Source: Omphalotus guepiniiformis
Lineage: Eukaryota > Basidiomycota > Agaricomycetes > Agaricales > Omphalotaceae
Direction: 5' to 3'
DNA: 64,000 bases
NCBI GenBank assembly: GCA_028554645.1
Contig: JAQOOI010000062.1
Span: 372,001 to 436,000 of the forward strand
Positions 1-10,695 of this stretch are shown here, in pieces. The notes beneath the pieces are model-generated. The model made no database searches, had not been told where the DNA came from, and saw nothing but the letters and a program-made list of their open reading frames with translations. The translations under genes and the position numbers were made by a program. How positions within the stretch are numbered: the first letter of the stretch is position 1; every line of letters begins with the position of its first letter.

Positions 1-145
1 CGTAGTGGTTTAAGGGCAACCTTGATGTTCTGGTGAATTCCCACACTACACGCGTTGTACACACCTTTATACGATTAACGCTGGACAACTCGGCGTGCTG
101 CGTGCATAGTACTACTCCGTGTTTATAGATCTGTTGCGTGCACTC
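1..145 (-). promoter_or_regulatory. Upstream region of a fourth MIF4G-family gene lying left of the window
   Basis: Read on the minus strand, this stretch matches the sequence just upstream of the two MIF4G genes at 9992 and 21850: a segment ending in GTGTGGGAATT, then a run reading GGTTGCCCTTAAACCAC close to the start codon. The copy is cut by the window edge, so its gene would lie just outside, transcribed leftwards. The match also includes the GTGTACAACGCG and CACGCAGCACGCCGAG segments found upstream of the 9992 gene. No coding sequence is visible here. Confidence 0.6.
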
Positions 146-950
146 AAGCCACTAACTCAGTAACTAGTCCATATGACGATCCCAGCCATACTCGGTTCTC
201 AGCGAAACACAATCATAAACTCGAGCGTCTCAACCGTGACGCATACATACGCAAAGACATTTCACATATGCGTAATCCATTCTCAGAATGACAAGCGACA
301 CGGAAAAAATGCAACCAAGTCAATTCACCAAGATTCGACAAATCCAAAAATTCCCTCTGAAACCATTTCCGTCTCTTCCATCGTCTCTTATACCTTCCAT
401 GCTCCTTCATAGTCTCCCTTTCTATAGCCTGCCTTTTCTTCCGATGCATGACTTCCACCTGAGAGGTTGTTGTATGGAGGTAATAGCCCCAATACCGTCA
501 TATTACTGGGACATCGAGATATCAGTATTGATAGTCCTTGAACTAAATACCAGGACTGCTTTACTCACATCTCGACACTCTTCACAGTCACCCGCGTCCA
601 TCGCTTCCTCTGCTCTCTTCCGCGCACAAGTTCACCGTACTGGTGACTCAACCCATCGTTACGGTCCAGATTAATGATAGAAATGGTCTTGTCCTAGGTT
701 TCCAAAAGCGATGAGCAAAAATAGCACCACTGCGAATATCCAACAACTTACGACGAGGATGGATTTCGGCCGTATCTCCCTCGGCCATTGTAAGCCGAAT
801 AATCTTCAAGTTAATTCTACTCAGATTCTACTACTAGTTCGAATATATATGACATCGCATGTCCAATTACAGTAAACGTAGTACAGATTGCAAGTAAAAT
901 ACACGAAATAATGCTACAAATATTGTATCCACCCTAGGGTAACTTCGGGA
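146..950. other. Intergenic stretch, no gene recognised
   Basis: Short open frames on both strands lack any recognisable domain or intron pattern. The last 120 bases are the 3' flank of the FunK1 gene and recur, diverged, before the partial copy (around 4290-4411), so the FunK1 duplication included downstream sequence. Confidence 0.5.
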
Positions 951-3355
951 TCAATGTCTCGATCTCTTCGCCTGTGACTCCGACCCATTGAATACGCCCT
1001 TCCGCTTGCTCAAGGTGATGTGATATTCGTGACGCACACATTGTTCTTCAGGCCAGTTGTCAGAGTCTATGGCCTCCTGGAAGCGCTTTATCATCCAATC
1101 TGAGTTGAGCCTTTTCCCGCGTATGACACCCATGTCATCCCTCGCCTCCATGTCTTGACGGATTTCATCAGAGGCAACTTCATAATCCATGTTCCACTTG
1201 TCGGTTAACGCTTGGGAGAAAGCTTTATCCTCATACCGGATCGTGAACACGGTCTCGAGATCGCATACCAAGCCTCTAAGCGCAGTCGGAGGAAGTCCGG
1301 CACATTTGGCCATGTACTTGGTTAATATCTGGAATACCTTTCGTTGACCACCTGTAACACCTCCAGGAGCCTTGCTATTCTCAGCAGCTTGATCATAACA
1401 ATCACGCATTATTGTCTGAAGATCCTCTGCCGACAGAGTATTCTTTGTGTACCGAAGTATTGTCCAACACAACACATGGAAGAAACTCTCAAGGTCATCC
1501 TCGAGTTCGGGGAAGACAGGTCCTGAACCTGGAATGGGTGGTAAGAGCAGCCGAGCCGCAATAAATTGCCAGGTGCCCTAACAGCATAAAACTTGTCAAT
1601 CTCAAGTAAAGACCATGAAGACAATGACATACCGTGCGCACAGGTTGCCGTGCTCCCTCTCCCAGATCTGCGACCGGCTTAGAGAGGTCCCAATCAATCA
1701 GGTAACCTTGTCCATCTTTGCCAATCAAAATATTTCCTGCACTGATGTCCCGATGCAAGATCCCGGCCTCGTAGTATGCCTCTTGATGAGCTAATCGTAA
1801 TTAATCAGTCACAATGGGAAGAAAAGGTAGTAGTGAAAACACTCGCCTTTCATTGCATCTCTCACTGCAGAAGCCAACTTGCGAGTGCGGTCGAACTGTG
1901 TGATGTCTTCACCGACATCTTCTAGCATCAATCGATAATGTTGGTGTTGGCGGAGATTTCTGAGACCATCCGGAAGATCGACGTCGGTCATTTCAGTATG
2001 ATGGTGAGGTAGAGGTATGTCGCCTGCCTGATAAAAATTTGCGATATGTTGCACTTTTGCGTTTTGAAGTCGATCATACACATCACCTTCCTTCATCATA
2101 TTCTCCCCAACCACACGCCAAGTATCCTTCAAAAGAACACATCGCTCCCTCACCGGATCCCAAACCAGTATACAACGCGTGCAACGGCCAATAAGAGCAC
2201 TTCGACCGCGGAAACGAGGATTGCTCCCATAGCAATACATCACTTCTCCCTTCTTCTTGTCGTCGTAGACAGCAAACTTCCACATAGGAGCTGTGGGATC
2301 TAGACCAAGTTCTTGGCGAGCGCGGGCGACCTGTTCAGCATCTTCTTCCCCAGGACGTGTCACTGTCTCGTCCAGACCACGAGTGGCATCCGAAGCTCGA
2401 GTGAATCTCCAAACGAACTCTGCAAGGAGTTTCGCACCCTCGACAGTGCTAATATTGAATTTCTGGGTCACCACTGCACCAGAACGATCCCAGCGTATGA
2501 GCCTCGCCCATTCCTTCTGAACGAAGACTGTGAAGAGGTGTGTGCGGTACTGCCGGGAGAGTTGAGCGATTGCATAAGTGATGATTTGCCCCCGCGTTCC
2601 TTCGGCTCTTTGGCTAGTGTGTACGAAGGGTGTATCTTCGCTTCGAACGTCGGTGAACGGGTCATCTTGTGGGTCGAATTTCACCTCAACATGCGTCTGT
2701 GCAAGAGACATATCCGTTATCCTCACTCTTCCCGAGTCGACCTTATACATAGTGATATCCGGTTTCACTTCATCCTGCTCCGCTCCAGCGTTGACTGTGT
2801 CTATATTCTTAGAGGTGTCGACAAGCTCCATGCTCCCATCACAAAATGCGCTGAGCGATTCAACCTACAGCAGCGCAATTAGAAACTCTGATTATTTCAA
2901 AAGAAGATCGTGGTACTGACCAGAATTGAATACAAGTTTTCCTCGGATTTTACCGTGTCGGCTTTCAACAACTCGTCGAGTGCACTCTTCTTCTCGTCCC
3001 ATGGAATCTCCCCAGCATTGGGGAAATAATGATCGACAAAATCTGTCACTGACATAGGTCCCAGGAATTCCTCTTTCATCTCAGTAGCGTAAGCTTTCAT
3101 TCGTTGCACGCGTGTTGGTTGGGTCGATGTGTAGCCACCAATGCTAGATAGCGTGCTCTTTAACGGCGTTGTCTTGAGCTGGGGAGCCTCGGGTAAGGGA
3201 GGAGCTGGTGGAGGAGTTACGGCACGAGGAAGTTCGAGTTCGCCTGGATCTAGAGAGGAAGCAGGCGGAGATTCAGGTCGCGACGAAGCGAATCCGACAC
3301 CGGAACGAAACTTGAAATTGGTGAGGCTAAGTTTGTTTGAGTTAACTGTGGACAT
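951..3355 (-). CDS. FunK1-type fungal protein kinase, complete copy
   Basis: Four exons fit exactly: 3355-2921, 2864-1847, 1790-1633 and 1577-951, giving 745 codons plus stop. The N-terminus is Ser/Pro-rich. The FunK1 N-lobe includes KEWARLIRWDRSGAVVT, and the probable ATP-lysine strand is VLLKDTWR. Exon 3 carries the catalytic loop HRDISAGN and LIDWDLSKP, where DWD stands in the DFG position. Exon 4 begins with the family signature GTWQFIAARLL. The C-terminus is basic (SQAKRSRH). The start at 3355 was chosen because an upstream in-frame ATG (3571) would translate promoter sequence shared with the partial copy. Intron 2 (1846-1791) begins with GC, not GT; the GC donor is needed to keep frame into AHQEAYYEAG. 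FunK1 kinases are an Agaricomycete-expanded family of largely unknown substrates. A CACGTG lies 162 bp upstream. Confidence 0.85.
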
Positions 3356-3516
3356 GATGAAAAAACGAGAACTTACCGTATCTACACTGCAAGAAGTGGT
3401 CTTAAGTAGTATGCAGAGGGGACAATGGGATATCAAGTTTGCCCGAATATAGGAATCACTGTGGCTCAGAGGACACAGATTCGAGGTGAGTGGACGCGTC
3501 AAAGCCACAACGCGGA

Positions 3517-3522
3517 CACGTG
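3517..3522. promoter_or_regulatory. CACGTG (E-box-like) upstream of FunK1
   Basis: A palindromic CACGTG sits 162 bp before the FunK1 start, inside a block retained almost unchanged before the partial FunK1 copy (5572-5577). In fungi CACGTG is the core bound by bHLH factors such as Pho4 and Cbf1; binding here is inference. Confidence 0.35.
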
Positions 3523-3535
3523 ACGTGCTACAAAT

Positions 3536-4290
3536 TACAATGATCTCCCGGTTTACACTCCGCCTGAACATGTATCAGAATCCACTGCCGCTGTAGCAGG
3601 CGCTTTAGCAGTAAAGTAGACGGATGGATGTTCGGATTTAGAGATAAACGGCAGGGCTTCCAAAAGCGTTGGGATAAGGAAAGATTCAGGTTTGCTGGTT
3701 TCAGGCTCACCATGCGTTGAGGCGATCTTGATGTTCCAGCAGTGTTCCAGCAGGAAAAGGTGGTGTAGACCTTGAAACACGTCAACGCAGAACGCAGCGC
3801 AGGACCTAGTCTGCTTAGATCTGGGAAGTTAAGAGCATCTAGTGCTTTAAGTGCTGCTGGTACGGTTGATACAAGACACATTGGTGGATATATGCGCATT
3901 ATTCGTACGATTAGCGGTTGTAAACGTTCACCTAGAGAAATTCGTCACAGAATACTCAATAAAAAAAGGATGGAAAGAACCTGAAAACTGACCAAAAAAT
4001 CCTGCTTTCGATTTAGGCTCTGCAAGCAAGCTAACAAGCTGCAGAATGTCGTGCGATATGAATACGTGTAGAGCACGATTCCAACGTTTATCGCGGAAGA
4101 GAGGCGAAATTTAGAGAAATAGGAGACTGTATTTGAAGAAAGACTCAAGAGTGTAGTAAAATGGCAAGAGCATACATACATACTCCGCTTGGTATGGAGA
4201 CACTCTCCAGTTGTGTCGTCGATGGAGAAAAGAATGTATATCATTGTACAGAGGTGAAAAGCGAAAAACTGGTTGGAAATTCGAAGTTAA
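3536..4290. other. Intergenic spacer between the two FunK1 copies
   Basis: This 750-bp stretch has open frames on the minus strand (up to 123 codons, 3899-3528) but no domain, no convincing splice pattern and no match to other repeats in the window. I cannot assign a gene here. Confidence 0.4.
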
Positions 4291-4411
4291 GAGTAGATTC
4301 CTTCAAGTTTATTCTACTAATGTCGAATCACAGTATACAGAGTACAGATTGTAAGTAAATGACACAAAATAATCCTACAAATATGGTATCCACCCTAGGG
4401 TAACTTCGGGA

Positions 4412-5514
4412 TCAATGTCTCGATCTCTTCGCCTGTGACTCCGACCCATTGAATACGCCCTTCCGCTTGCTCGAGGTGATCTCATGTTTGTGGCGCACGC
4501 ATTGTTCTTCAGGCCAATTGTCAGAGTCGATGGCCTCCTGGAAACGCTTTATCATCCAAAACGAGTTGAGCCTTCGCCTGCGTATGACACCCCTGTCATC
4601 ATACAACTTCATCCTCCTTCGCAAATCCCCAGACGCAGCGTTATACTCTACTTCCCATGCCTCCACATCATCTGGATGTATTTCTTTCTTCTCATACCGT
4701 ACTGTGAACACGGTCTCGAGATCGCACACTAAGTCTCGGAGCGCAGTTGGAGGAAGTTCGGCTTCGCGAGCCATGTACTTGCTCACAATATGATCTCTCT
4801 TACTTGCGCCTCCATCAACTCCTCCAGGAGCATCTGGATTGTCCCAAGTATAATCATAAACACTGGTGAGTAATCCCTTCAACACTGGGCTTGTAATGTC
4901 GTGGATCGTGAACCGAAGTATTGTCCAGCTCAAGACATGGAAGAAACTCTCAAGGTCATCCTCGAGTTCGGGGAAGACAGGTCCTGAACCTGGTACAGGT
5001 GCCAAGAGCAGCCGAGCTGCAATAAATTGCCAGGTGCCCTAACAGCATAAAAACTGTCAATCTCAAGTAAAGACCATGAAGACAATGACATACCGTGCGC
5101 ACAGGTTGCCGTGCTCCCTCTCCCAGATCTGCGACCGGCTTAGAGAGGTCCCAATCAATCAGGTAACCTTGTCCATCTTTGCCAATCAAAATATTTCCTG
5201 CACTGATGTCCCGATGCAAGATCCCGGCCTCGTAGTATGCCTCTTGATGAGCTAATCGTAATTAATCAGTCACAATGGGAAGGAAAGGTAGTAGTGAATA
5301 CACTCGCCTTTCATTGCATCTCTCACTGCAGAAGCCAACTTGCGAGTGCGGTCGAACTGTGTGATGTCTTCACCGACATCTTCTAGCATCAATCGATAAT
5401 GTTGGTGTTGGCGGAGATTTCTGAGACCATCCGGAAGATCGACGTCGGTCATTTCAGTATGATGGTGAGGTAGAGGTATGTCGCCTGCCTGATAGAAATT
5501 TGCGATACGCCATC
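4412..5514 (-). pseudogene. FunK1 partial duplicate lacking the N-terminal half
   Basis: This copy repeats FunK1 exon 4 (ends 4412), exon 3 (5219 and below) and the 3' part of exon 2 (up to about 5505), with the same GC-AG intron. It keeps HRDISAGN, LIDWDLSKP and GTWQFIAARLL. The match to the intact gene breaks at about 5511: sequence equivalent to roughly 2045-3465, which encodes the N-lobe and N-terminus, is missing. The copy then rejoins promoter sequence (5515-5590) including the CACGTG. Without a nucleotide-binding lobe it cannot be a working kinase, though a short transcript could be made. Homology to the intact gene is about 99% over the catalytic-loop segment but much lower inside exon 4. 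Confidence 0.8.
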
Positions 5515-5590
5515 AGAGGACACAGATTCAAGGATTCGAGGTGAGTGGACGCGTCAAAGCCACAACGCGGACACGTGACGTGCTACAAAT
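5515..5590 (-). repeat. FunK1 promoter segment retained next to the deletion junction
   Basis: The block from AGAGGACACAGATTC to GACACGTGACGTGCTAC matches 3469-3535 upstream of the intact FunK1 gene apart from a short insertion (AAGGATTC). It ends within the same ~10 bases, so this is the promoter side of the deletion. Confidence 0.75.
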
Positions 5591-5705
5591 GACTTGCTCG
5601 CGAAATAGCCTTGAGGGAGACTCGGACACTTGTTGGTCGATTGGTCAACGTTAAATTCTACATGTTTCGGCGGCTCTGAAGCTTCAATACAGGTAGACAT
5701 GAACA

Positions 5706-7083
5706 TTACTCATGACCACACTGAATATGAGAACAATTGGGTATAGATATATATGCAGCAGGCGCACTTGGTTCGACCTTCGCATCAGACGCCCTCGAGG
5801 GTATCACACCAAGCTTCTCCCTTCCCTCCTTCCTAAGCCTCTCCTCGTCCCCTCTGAGTAGCTCTTTATGTCGAATTAGTACTGCGCTGGTGACAGTGGC
5901 ACAAGTGGCGAGAGCTGCGTTTAATATGAAAATGTCTTTGAAGCCCTTGATGTAACCATGCGTGAGGATGTAGGATGCTGTAGAAGAGGAGACGCCGATA
6001 TTTGAAGGTCGAGTGAGGAGAGATGGGTCGTCGATGAGTGCGGAGATAGTTGATGGTGGTAGATTGAGTGACCTCATGGACGTGTGGAGGGCGTTGTTCC
6101 TATGAGCGTAGTTGAGTGCGAAGCCTTTCAGTTCGAGGAAAAGGGCACATACAGTAATGAATAGTCATCCAGGACCTTCGGGGCAGAGGACTTGGGCGTT
6201 CCCAACGGCAATTCTCTCCCCTTCCCTTTCAGGTCTACTGTTCTTCTCAACGTGACCGTCGCGTCGCTGAGTTCTACATCCAGACCACTTTCATTCTCTT
6301 TGTCGTTCTCTCTAATCTTGCTCCTGCCGCGTTTTTGGCTCGTCCTCCTCGCAGACGAACCTGGACGTTTGTTGGGTCGCGGTGAGCGTTGACTCGCGTA
6401 CCTGCCGCGTCTGCGGCTCGAGGATCCCTGAGAGCTACCCTCGCTCACACGACGAAGTTTTCGTGCCGGTTCATCAGCCTGCCCAGGAGAGGAGGAAATG
6501 CGTTGGGAATACACGCCAATGTCGCTTACGCGACGTCGTGATTCATCCACTGGCGGGTCGAAGGTCGTGCGTGCAGGGCATCGGGATGAGGGGTAGACAT
6601 GGTCACAGCGTGGAAAGATAGAGGTTTAGGAGGGAAGCTAGAACTTGAGGGTGGAGTTTTGCATGTCTTATTTTTTTGGGGGGGTGGCGTTTGCAACCAT
6701 TTGACTGTAGATAGTTTAAGTGAACTGGGACGACGAGAGGAATGAATGCTGAGCTCACTTTGCGTTTGAGATTCGTCTTCACTTTGGGATGTGCTCTGGG
6801 AAGAGGGTTAAGGTTTCGCAGCCTTTGGAGACGGCAACCAGCGAACTAGAAAAAGTGTGAAAACCTGATTTTACCACTGACTCTCGAGGAACGTACACTG
6901 CGTTTGCAACACTGCGATTGTGAGTCTTCTTCTGTTTGAGATGAAAATCTGACACGAACATCATTGGTGATCGTGGGTGAGTTGACATGATCTATCCGTG
7001 CGTCAGCATAAGAATGAAAATTGAGGAGCCGAGTGACTACCTTGAGGATCGTCTTCGGTATCAGAAGAGCCTGGAAGTCGCAT
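5706..7083 (-). CDS. Chimeric gene: Ser/basic-rich N-terminus spliced to a major-facilitator C-terminus
   Basis: The last exon (about 6097-5706) encodes an MFS-type tail: a loop with LNLPPSTISALIDDPS, one hydrophobic helix (GFKDIFILNAALATCATVTS) and a charged RHKELLRGDEERLRKEG end, as in the last helix of fungal drug/proton antiporters. It joins in frame, through an intron with donor GTATGT near 6156 and acceptor CTCATAG, to an exon rich in Ser, Arg and Lys (6550-6157). A plausible start ATG lies at 7083 (MRLPGSSDTEDDP), with two short introns before 6700. The eleven or more upstream transporter helices are absent. Either a transporter tail was captured by an unrelated gene or this is the decayed end of a transporter locus. 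Splicing around 6480-6600 is unresolved. Confidence 0.4.
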
Positions 7084-7307
7084 AGCATGCCACCTGCCAT
7101 GCAATGAGCCTTTAATTGAAGGAAGGCAGAAAAAACTGATAATGACCGATATCGTTTGAATTTGAGGGTAAGGAAAGTCCATTCGACTTTGATGACGCAG
7201 CTATTGGTGAGCTGGATGCCATATAATCGGTAGCGGAAAAGGAGTAGGTAGCACAGCGATATTCGTGGTCGTTTTGGGAGTAGGACAATTTTCCTTTTCG
7301 TCTTGGT

Positions 7308-8098
7308 CTACAAGTTTGAAAACTGGACGTCGTATGTCAGATCATGGTAGGGACACCCCACACATAGGTACTCACGTTCTTCATCAGTCGCGAATCGGCC
7401 TAAACTGGCGAGTTTGCACTTCTTCCTCGCCACAGAATTCATGAATCGTTGCAGTTGTTCCCGACTGTTCACACCTTTCTTAAATCGGCCAAGCCTTGAA
7501 TTTCTCCCCTTGGCGAGATCCTTCAAACGTCGCTCTGTCACTTGCTGATCCTTTTTGACGAGAGCGTCGTATATCTCTTGCAAGAATGAGCAATTCCATA
7601 TCTTTGGATGCAACACTAGAAATCATGAAGTGAGTAGGATGTTGACGAAAGTAGTGGATTCCGTACCTCTTCTCGAACCCATCTGCCATTTGACGATGTA
7701 CATCGTTCTCCTCCTTCAGCTCCTTAGTCTCAGCCTTCAGTCCATCATTAATGCCACCTTCTTTGAGACCTCTCAAGCTTCTCCCTCTGCCGGAGGCATT
7801 CCTTGTAGCTCACAGCACCCTCTGCAGCGTCAATAGCCACCTCAGCTTCAGTAAGGTCATAGAATCCCAAGTTCGATGCTAGACGAGTTTTTCGGTTGCG
7901 GATATCGAACAACTGCAAACACAGGTCCTTCAATTTTATCGATTCGTTGCTGGAACGCTTGTAGCTCGCTTTGATGTTTTCTTCAACTGTCTTGTCCCTT
8001 TCTCGAAGTTTAAAGCTATCGAATATGAATTTATTCCCCATCCAAAACTCGGAGGAGAAAGAAGTGGTGAAGTAGAAGACAGAGCGAGCCGGGCGCAC
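7308..8098 (-). pseudogene. Hypothetical charged protein, frame-disrupted
   Basis: A minus-strand coding-like stretch begins near 8098 with a charged, Lys/Glu-rich segment (KLRERDKTVEENIKASYK; AEVAIDAAEGAVSYKE). It must change frame around 7765 to continue into LKAETKELKEENDVHRQ, and again after about 7620 to reach VKKDQQVTERRLKDL and SLGRFATDEE. I found no GT-AG intron that restores the first frame, so a frameshift or assembly error is likely. It resembles a coiled-coil protein of unknown function; no domain was recognised. It could also be an intact gene with splicing I cannot see. Confidence 0.35.
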
Positions 8099-8389
8099 AT
8101 AATAGGACTAATATATTATGTAATTCTCCTGTCCGAGGTTTAAAATTACATTATTCTTTTACATAAACGCTTCGGTGCTTCAGCTTCAATGCCTCGCTCA
8201 AACGAGTCTTCCGTTCTTTAAGTAAGGTCAACCAGAATTCAGCAAAGGCATCCTTGCGCTCGCCACAAACCTCAGATCTCAAATTTCAAAGTCCACCTAC
8301 AAATGTCGTACAAACGGCATGATATCCTGTGCGTAACATCTTCAATTGCATGTGTAATTCAGCAGCCAGGCGACATATACAGAGAGAGA

Positions 8390-9992
8390 TTACATCCATT
8401 CCCTTTTGCGAAGCTGATCAATTAGAGTCTGAAAAGCAAAGCTCATGATTCAGCAAAAAAAAATGTGGGGGAAGACAAAGAAGAAATCTAGAAAGAGGCG
8501 AAAATCACTCACCCGTAATATTCCCTTCATGTCGATGCCGATATCTGTGGTATAAGGACTTTGAGGCCACGCAAGCTCCTTCATGCGCTCAATACACACG
8601 TCCAAGCGCCCGCGGGTCCTCTTATTACATAGCGACCGCGACGACCACTTTGAGATTACTAACAGAGCGTCCAGCCCCTCAATACAGGCACAAACTGAAG
8701 TCCCCGCCTCTAAAGGAGTAACCAACCGCTCCATGCAGTCAAGCATAACCCACTCGGGAAGCATGTTCTTTTCATAGAGAGTCCTAAGCAAAATGAGTAG
8801 ATGCAGTAGTTTCGCTGATTGTTCACTTTCTTTTCTTACAACCTCTTCGTCCCAATTAGCAGGTCCAGAGTCTGTCGCATTCGATGCTTGGTGATTGCTC
8901 GATGATGCGAAAGACACCCATCGCTCAAAATCCACTTTGCATCTGTGTAGCAGAAGCTTCTTGAAAAGTGTGGCACCTCCAATAGGGTTCCCTTCTGCAT
9001 CTCTTGTCTCCGAGTCCCGAACGTTTGGTTCAATGTTACTCGCCATTGCTTCGCATATCGTTCCATAATGATAATGTTGACTTTCGCCTTTGACGGTCAT
9101 CTCGTATATGACATTGACTACGTCCTTCAGCGTCCGGGCATCTGTCTCGCATCGGCTTTTGTTTACGAGGTCAATGATTGCACTCTCTCTGTAAGCGCAT
9201 GTTCCATATTTCAGGATCAACTCCCTGGCATACATTCCAACCGAGGACATCATTGAGCCGCTTTCTACGAAGGGAGGTACATGGTCCTGTGTGGGCACTG
9301 GAGAGGATATAGGTAGTGATGAAGGCACAAGAGTTGTTGGGGTTTCAGACATTGGAAGAGGAGGCACCTGGCCTTCATCAACCACTGGCAATGGTGTATG
9401 TGCACAGGGAAGCTCCACTGGCAATGGTGTGCTTGCACGAGGAAGCTGAATGTTTTTAGAACCTCGTCTAGCTGTCTCAGGGAATTCAGCTGTAGCAGTG
9501 CGAGAAGTGGTCCTGGCAGTAACCTGTGAGGTACAAAAGGTAGTTTCAAAGCCCATCTGGCGTGGGTGTCGACGAAGATTAGTGTAAGTTGCTTACCTGA
9601 CTCTCTGATGATGACCTGCCACCTCCACCGTCAACCGCCGTCCCATCCTCTGTCGAAGGAGCAGACACAGTTGTGAGATCTAAGCTGATATCGGTGTCCT
9701 GCGTCGTGAAGCTTTCAGCGGAATCGCCCAGGACTCCTTTGCCCTGCGAGTGCACTATCCCTGCTGAAAGTTGCAAACGTGCCAGTTCCCTCTTCACATC
9801 AGCAAGCTCCGAGCTGACATCGTTATATTTCTGTTTCACGTCCAAGAATTCCAGGATTTCACTGTGGCGCAACTTCAGATCGCTGAGCGCATCGGAGAGC
9901 TGTTTCCGGTAGAGGTTACGTTCAGCGAGGATCTCGTCGCGTTCCTGTGTGAGAAAGGCCACTTCTCGACTGGTAGCAAGCTGAAGATGCAT
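8390..9992 (-). CDS. Coiled-coil plus MIF4G-domain protein, copy A
   Basis: Three phase-0 exons (9992-9597, 9523-8513, 8428-8390) give 481 residues. Residues 1-75 form a heptad-rich coiled coil (EVAFLTQERDEILAERN; QKYNDVSSELADVKREL). A Ser/Pro linker follows. The last ~220 residues resemble the eIF4G middle domain: LKDVVNVIYEMTVKG, then LFKKLLLHRCKVDFERW (compare the LLNRCQxEFE helix of MIF4G), then a second pair of helices with LLRTLYEKNMLPEWVMLDC. The tiny last exon (TLIDQLRKREWM) matches the end of MIF4G domains. MIF4G folds bind RNA, eIF4A-type helicases or other MIF4G partners; a role here is inference. No cap-binding or MA3 domain is present. Confidence 0.7.
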
Positions 9993-10200
9993 CGTTGTAT
10001 GGTAGAATGTAGTCGTGGTCGTGGTTTAAAGGCAACCTGAGGCGCTCCAGTAAATTCCCACACTTACACCGCGTTGTACACACCTTCTGTATACAATTGA
10101 CGCGGGCGACTCGGCGTGTTGCGTGCACCCAAGTATAAGGTAATTTGTTACTTCTTCAGCTACCGCAGTTTCCGTCAAAACCTCGCCTCAAAGCCCCCAA
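9993..10200 (-). promoter_or_regulatory. Shared upstream block of the MIF4G family
   Basis: On the minus strand this block reads from TTTTGACGGAAACTGCGGTAG through GTGTGTACAACGCG and GTGTGGGAATTTACT to a TTAAACCACGACC stretch 10-30 bp before the start codon. The same order occurs upstream of the copy at 21850 (21670-21849), at the window edge (1-145), and in shortened form before copy B (about 19960-20049). Conservation extends well beyond what coding descent requires, so this is either recent duplication or a retained promoter. Confidence 0.6.
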
Positions 10201-10299
10201 TATTACCGACCAACATACGTGATATTGCGCCTAATCTTTGATTGCACGCATACAGGCATCATTGAAAGAGATATAATAAACGCAACGCCCTTGTCCACG

Positions 10300-10695
10300 A
10301 CATTAATGAGATGTCTGTACCGTACGGATTCGGAAGGTTGCTGATTCCTGGCCCAAAATACCAATATCCACCATCTTCCCCGGATTGTCGGGGGCTTTCA
10401 GTTTCAGACCACACCGACATAGAGTTTACTTCCAGAAGATACGCATGCCCGGTTGATCATAAGGGAACACGATATGAGCTTGGACCTCTGTTATTCACGG
10501 TAGTACCAGTGAATCCATCATATTACACTCAGGGAAACTAAACCTGAGAGTGCATATGTCAGAAGTCACTTTGAAATTCAAAACCCCCTCTCGACGGCGT
10601 CGAACAGGTCAGGTCAGGTCGAGGTGAGTATCTTTGATTTGATGCGAGCCTGGGTTGACAACATCGTCTATCTCGTAGATTTCGTTGCACGCACT
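10300..10695 (-). repeat. 3'-flank repeat of kinase-like genes, copy behind K1
   Basis: This block downstream of K1 recurs downstream of K2 (about 12300-12640), K4 (25449-25800) and K6 (29729-30215, twice). Landmarks are TCGACGCCGCCGAGAGGGGG, a GAATCCATCATATTACACTC segment and a GATCAACCGGGCATGCG segment (all given here in one or the other orientation). It contains no coding frame of note and probably holds the 3' UTR and terminator. Confidence 0.7.

Noticed and set aside
2313..2882. 189-codon plus-strand frame over FunK1 exon 2
   Set aside because: It is a shadow of a gene with clear family motifs and exon structure on the other strand.
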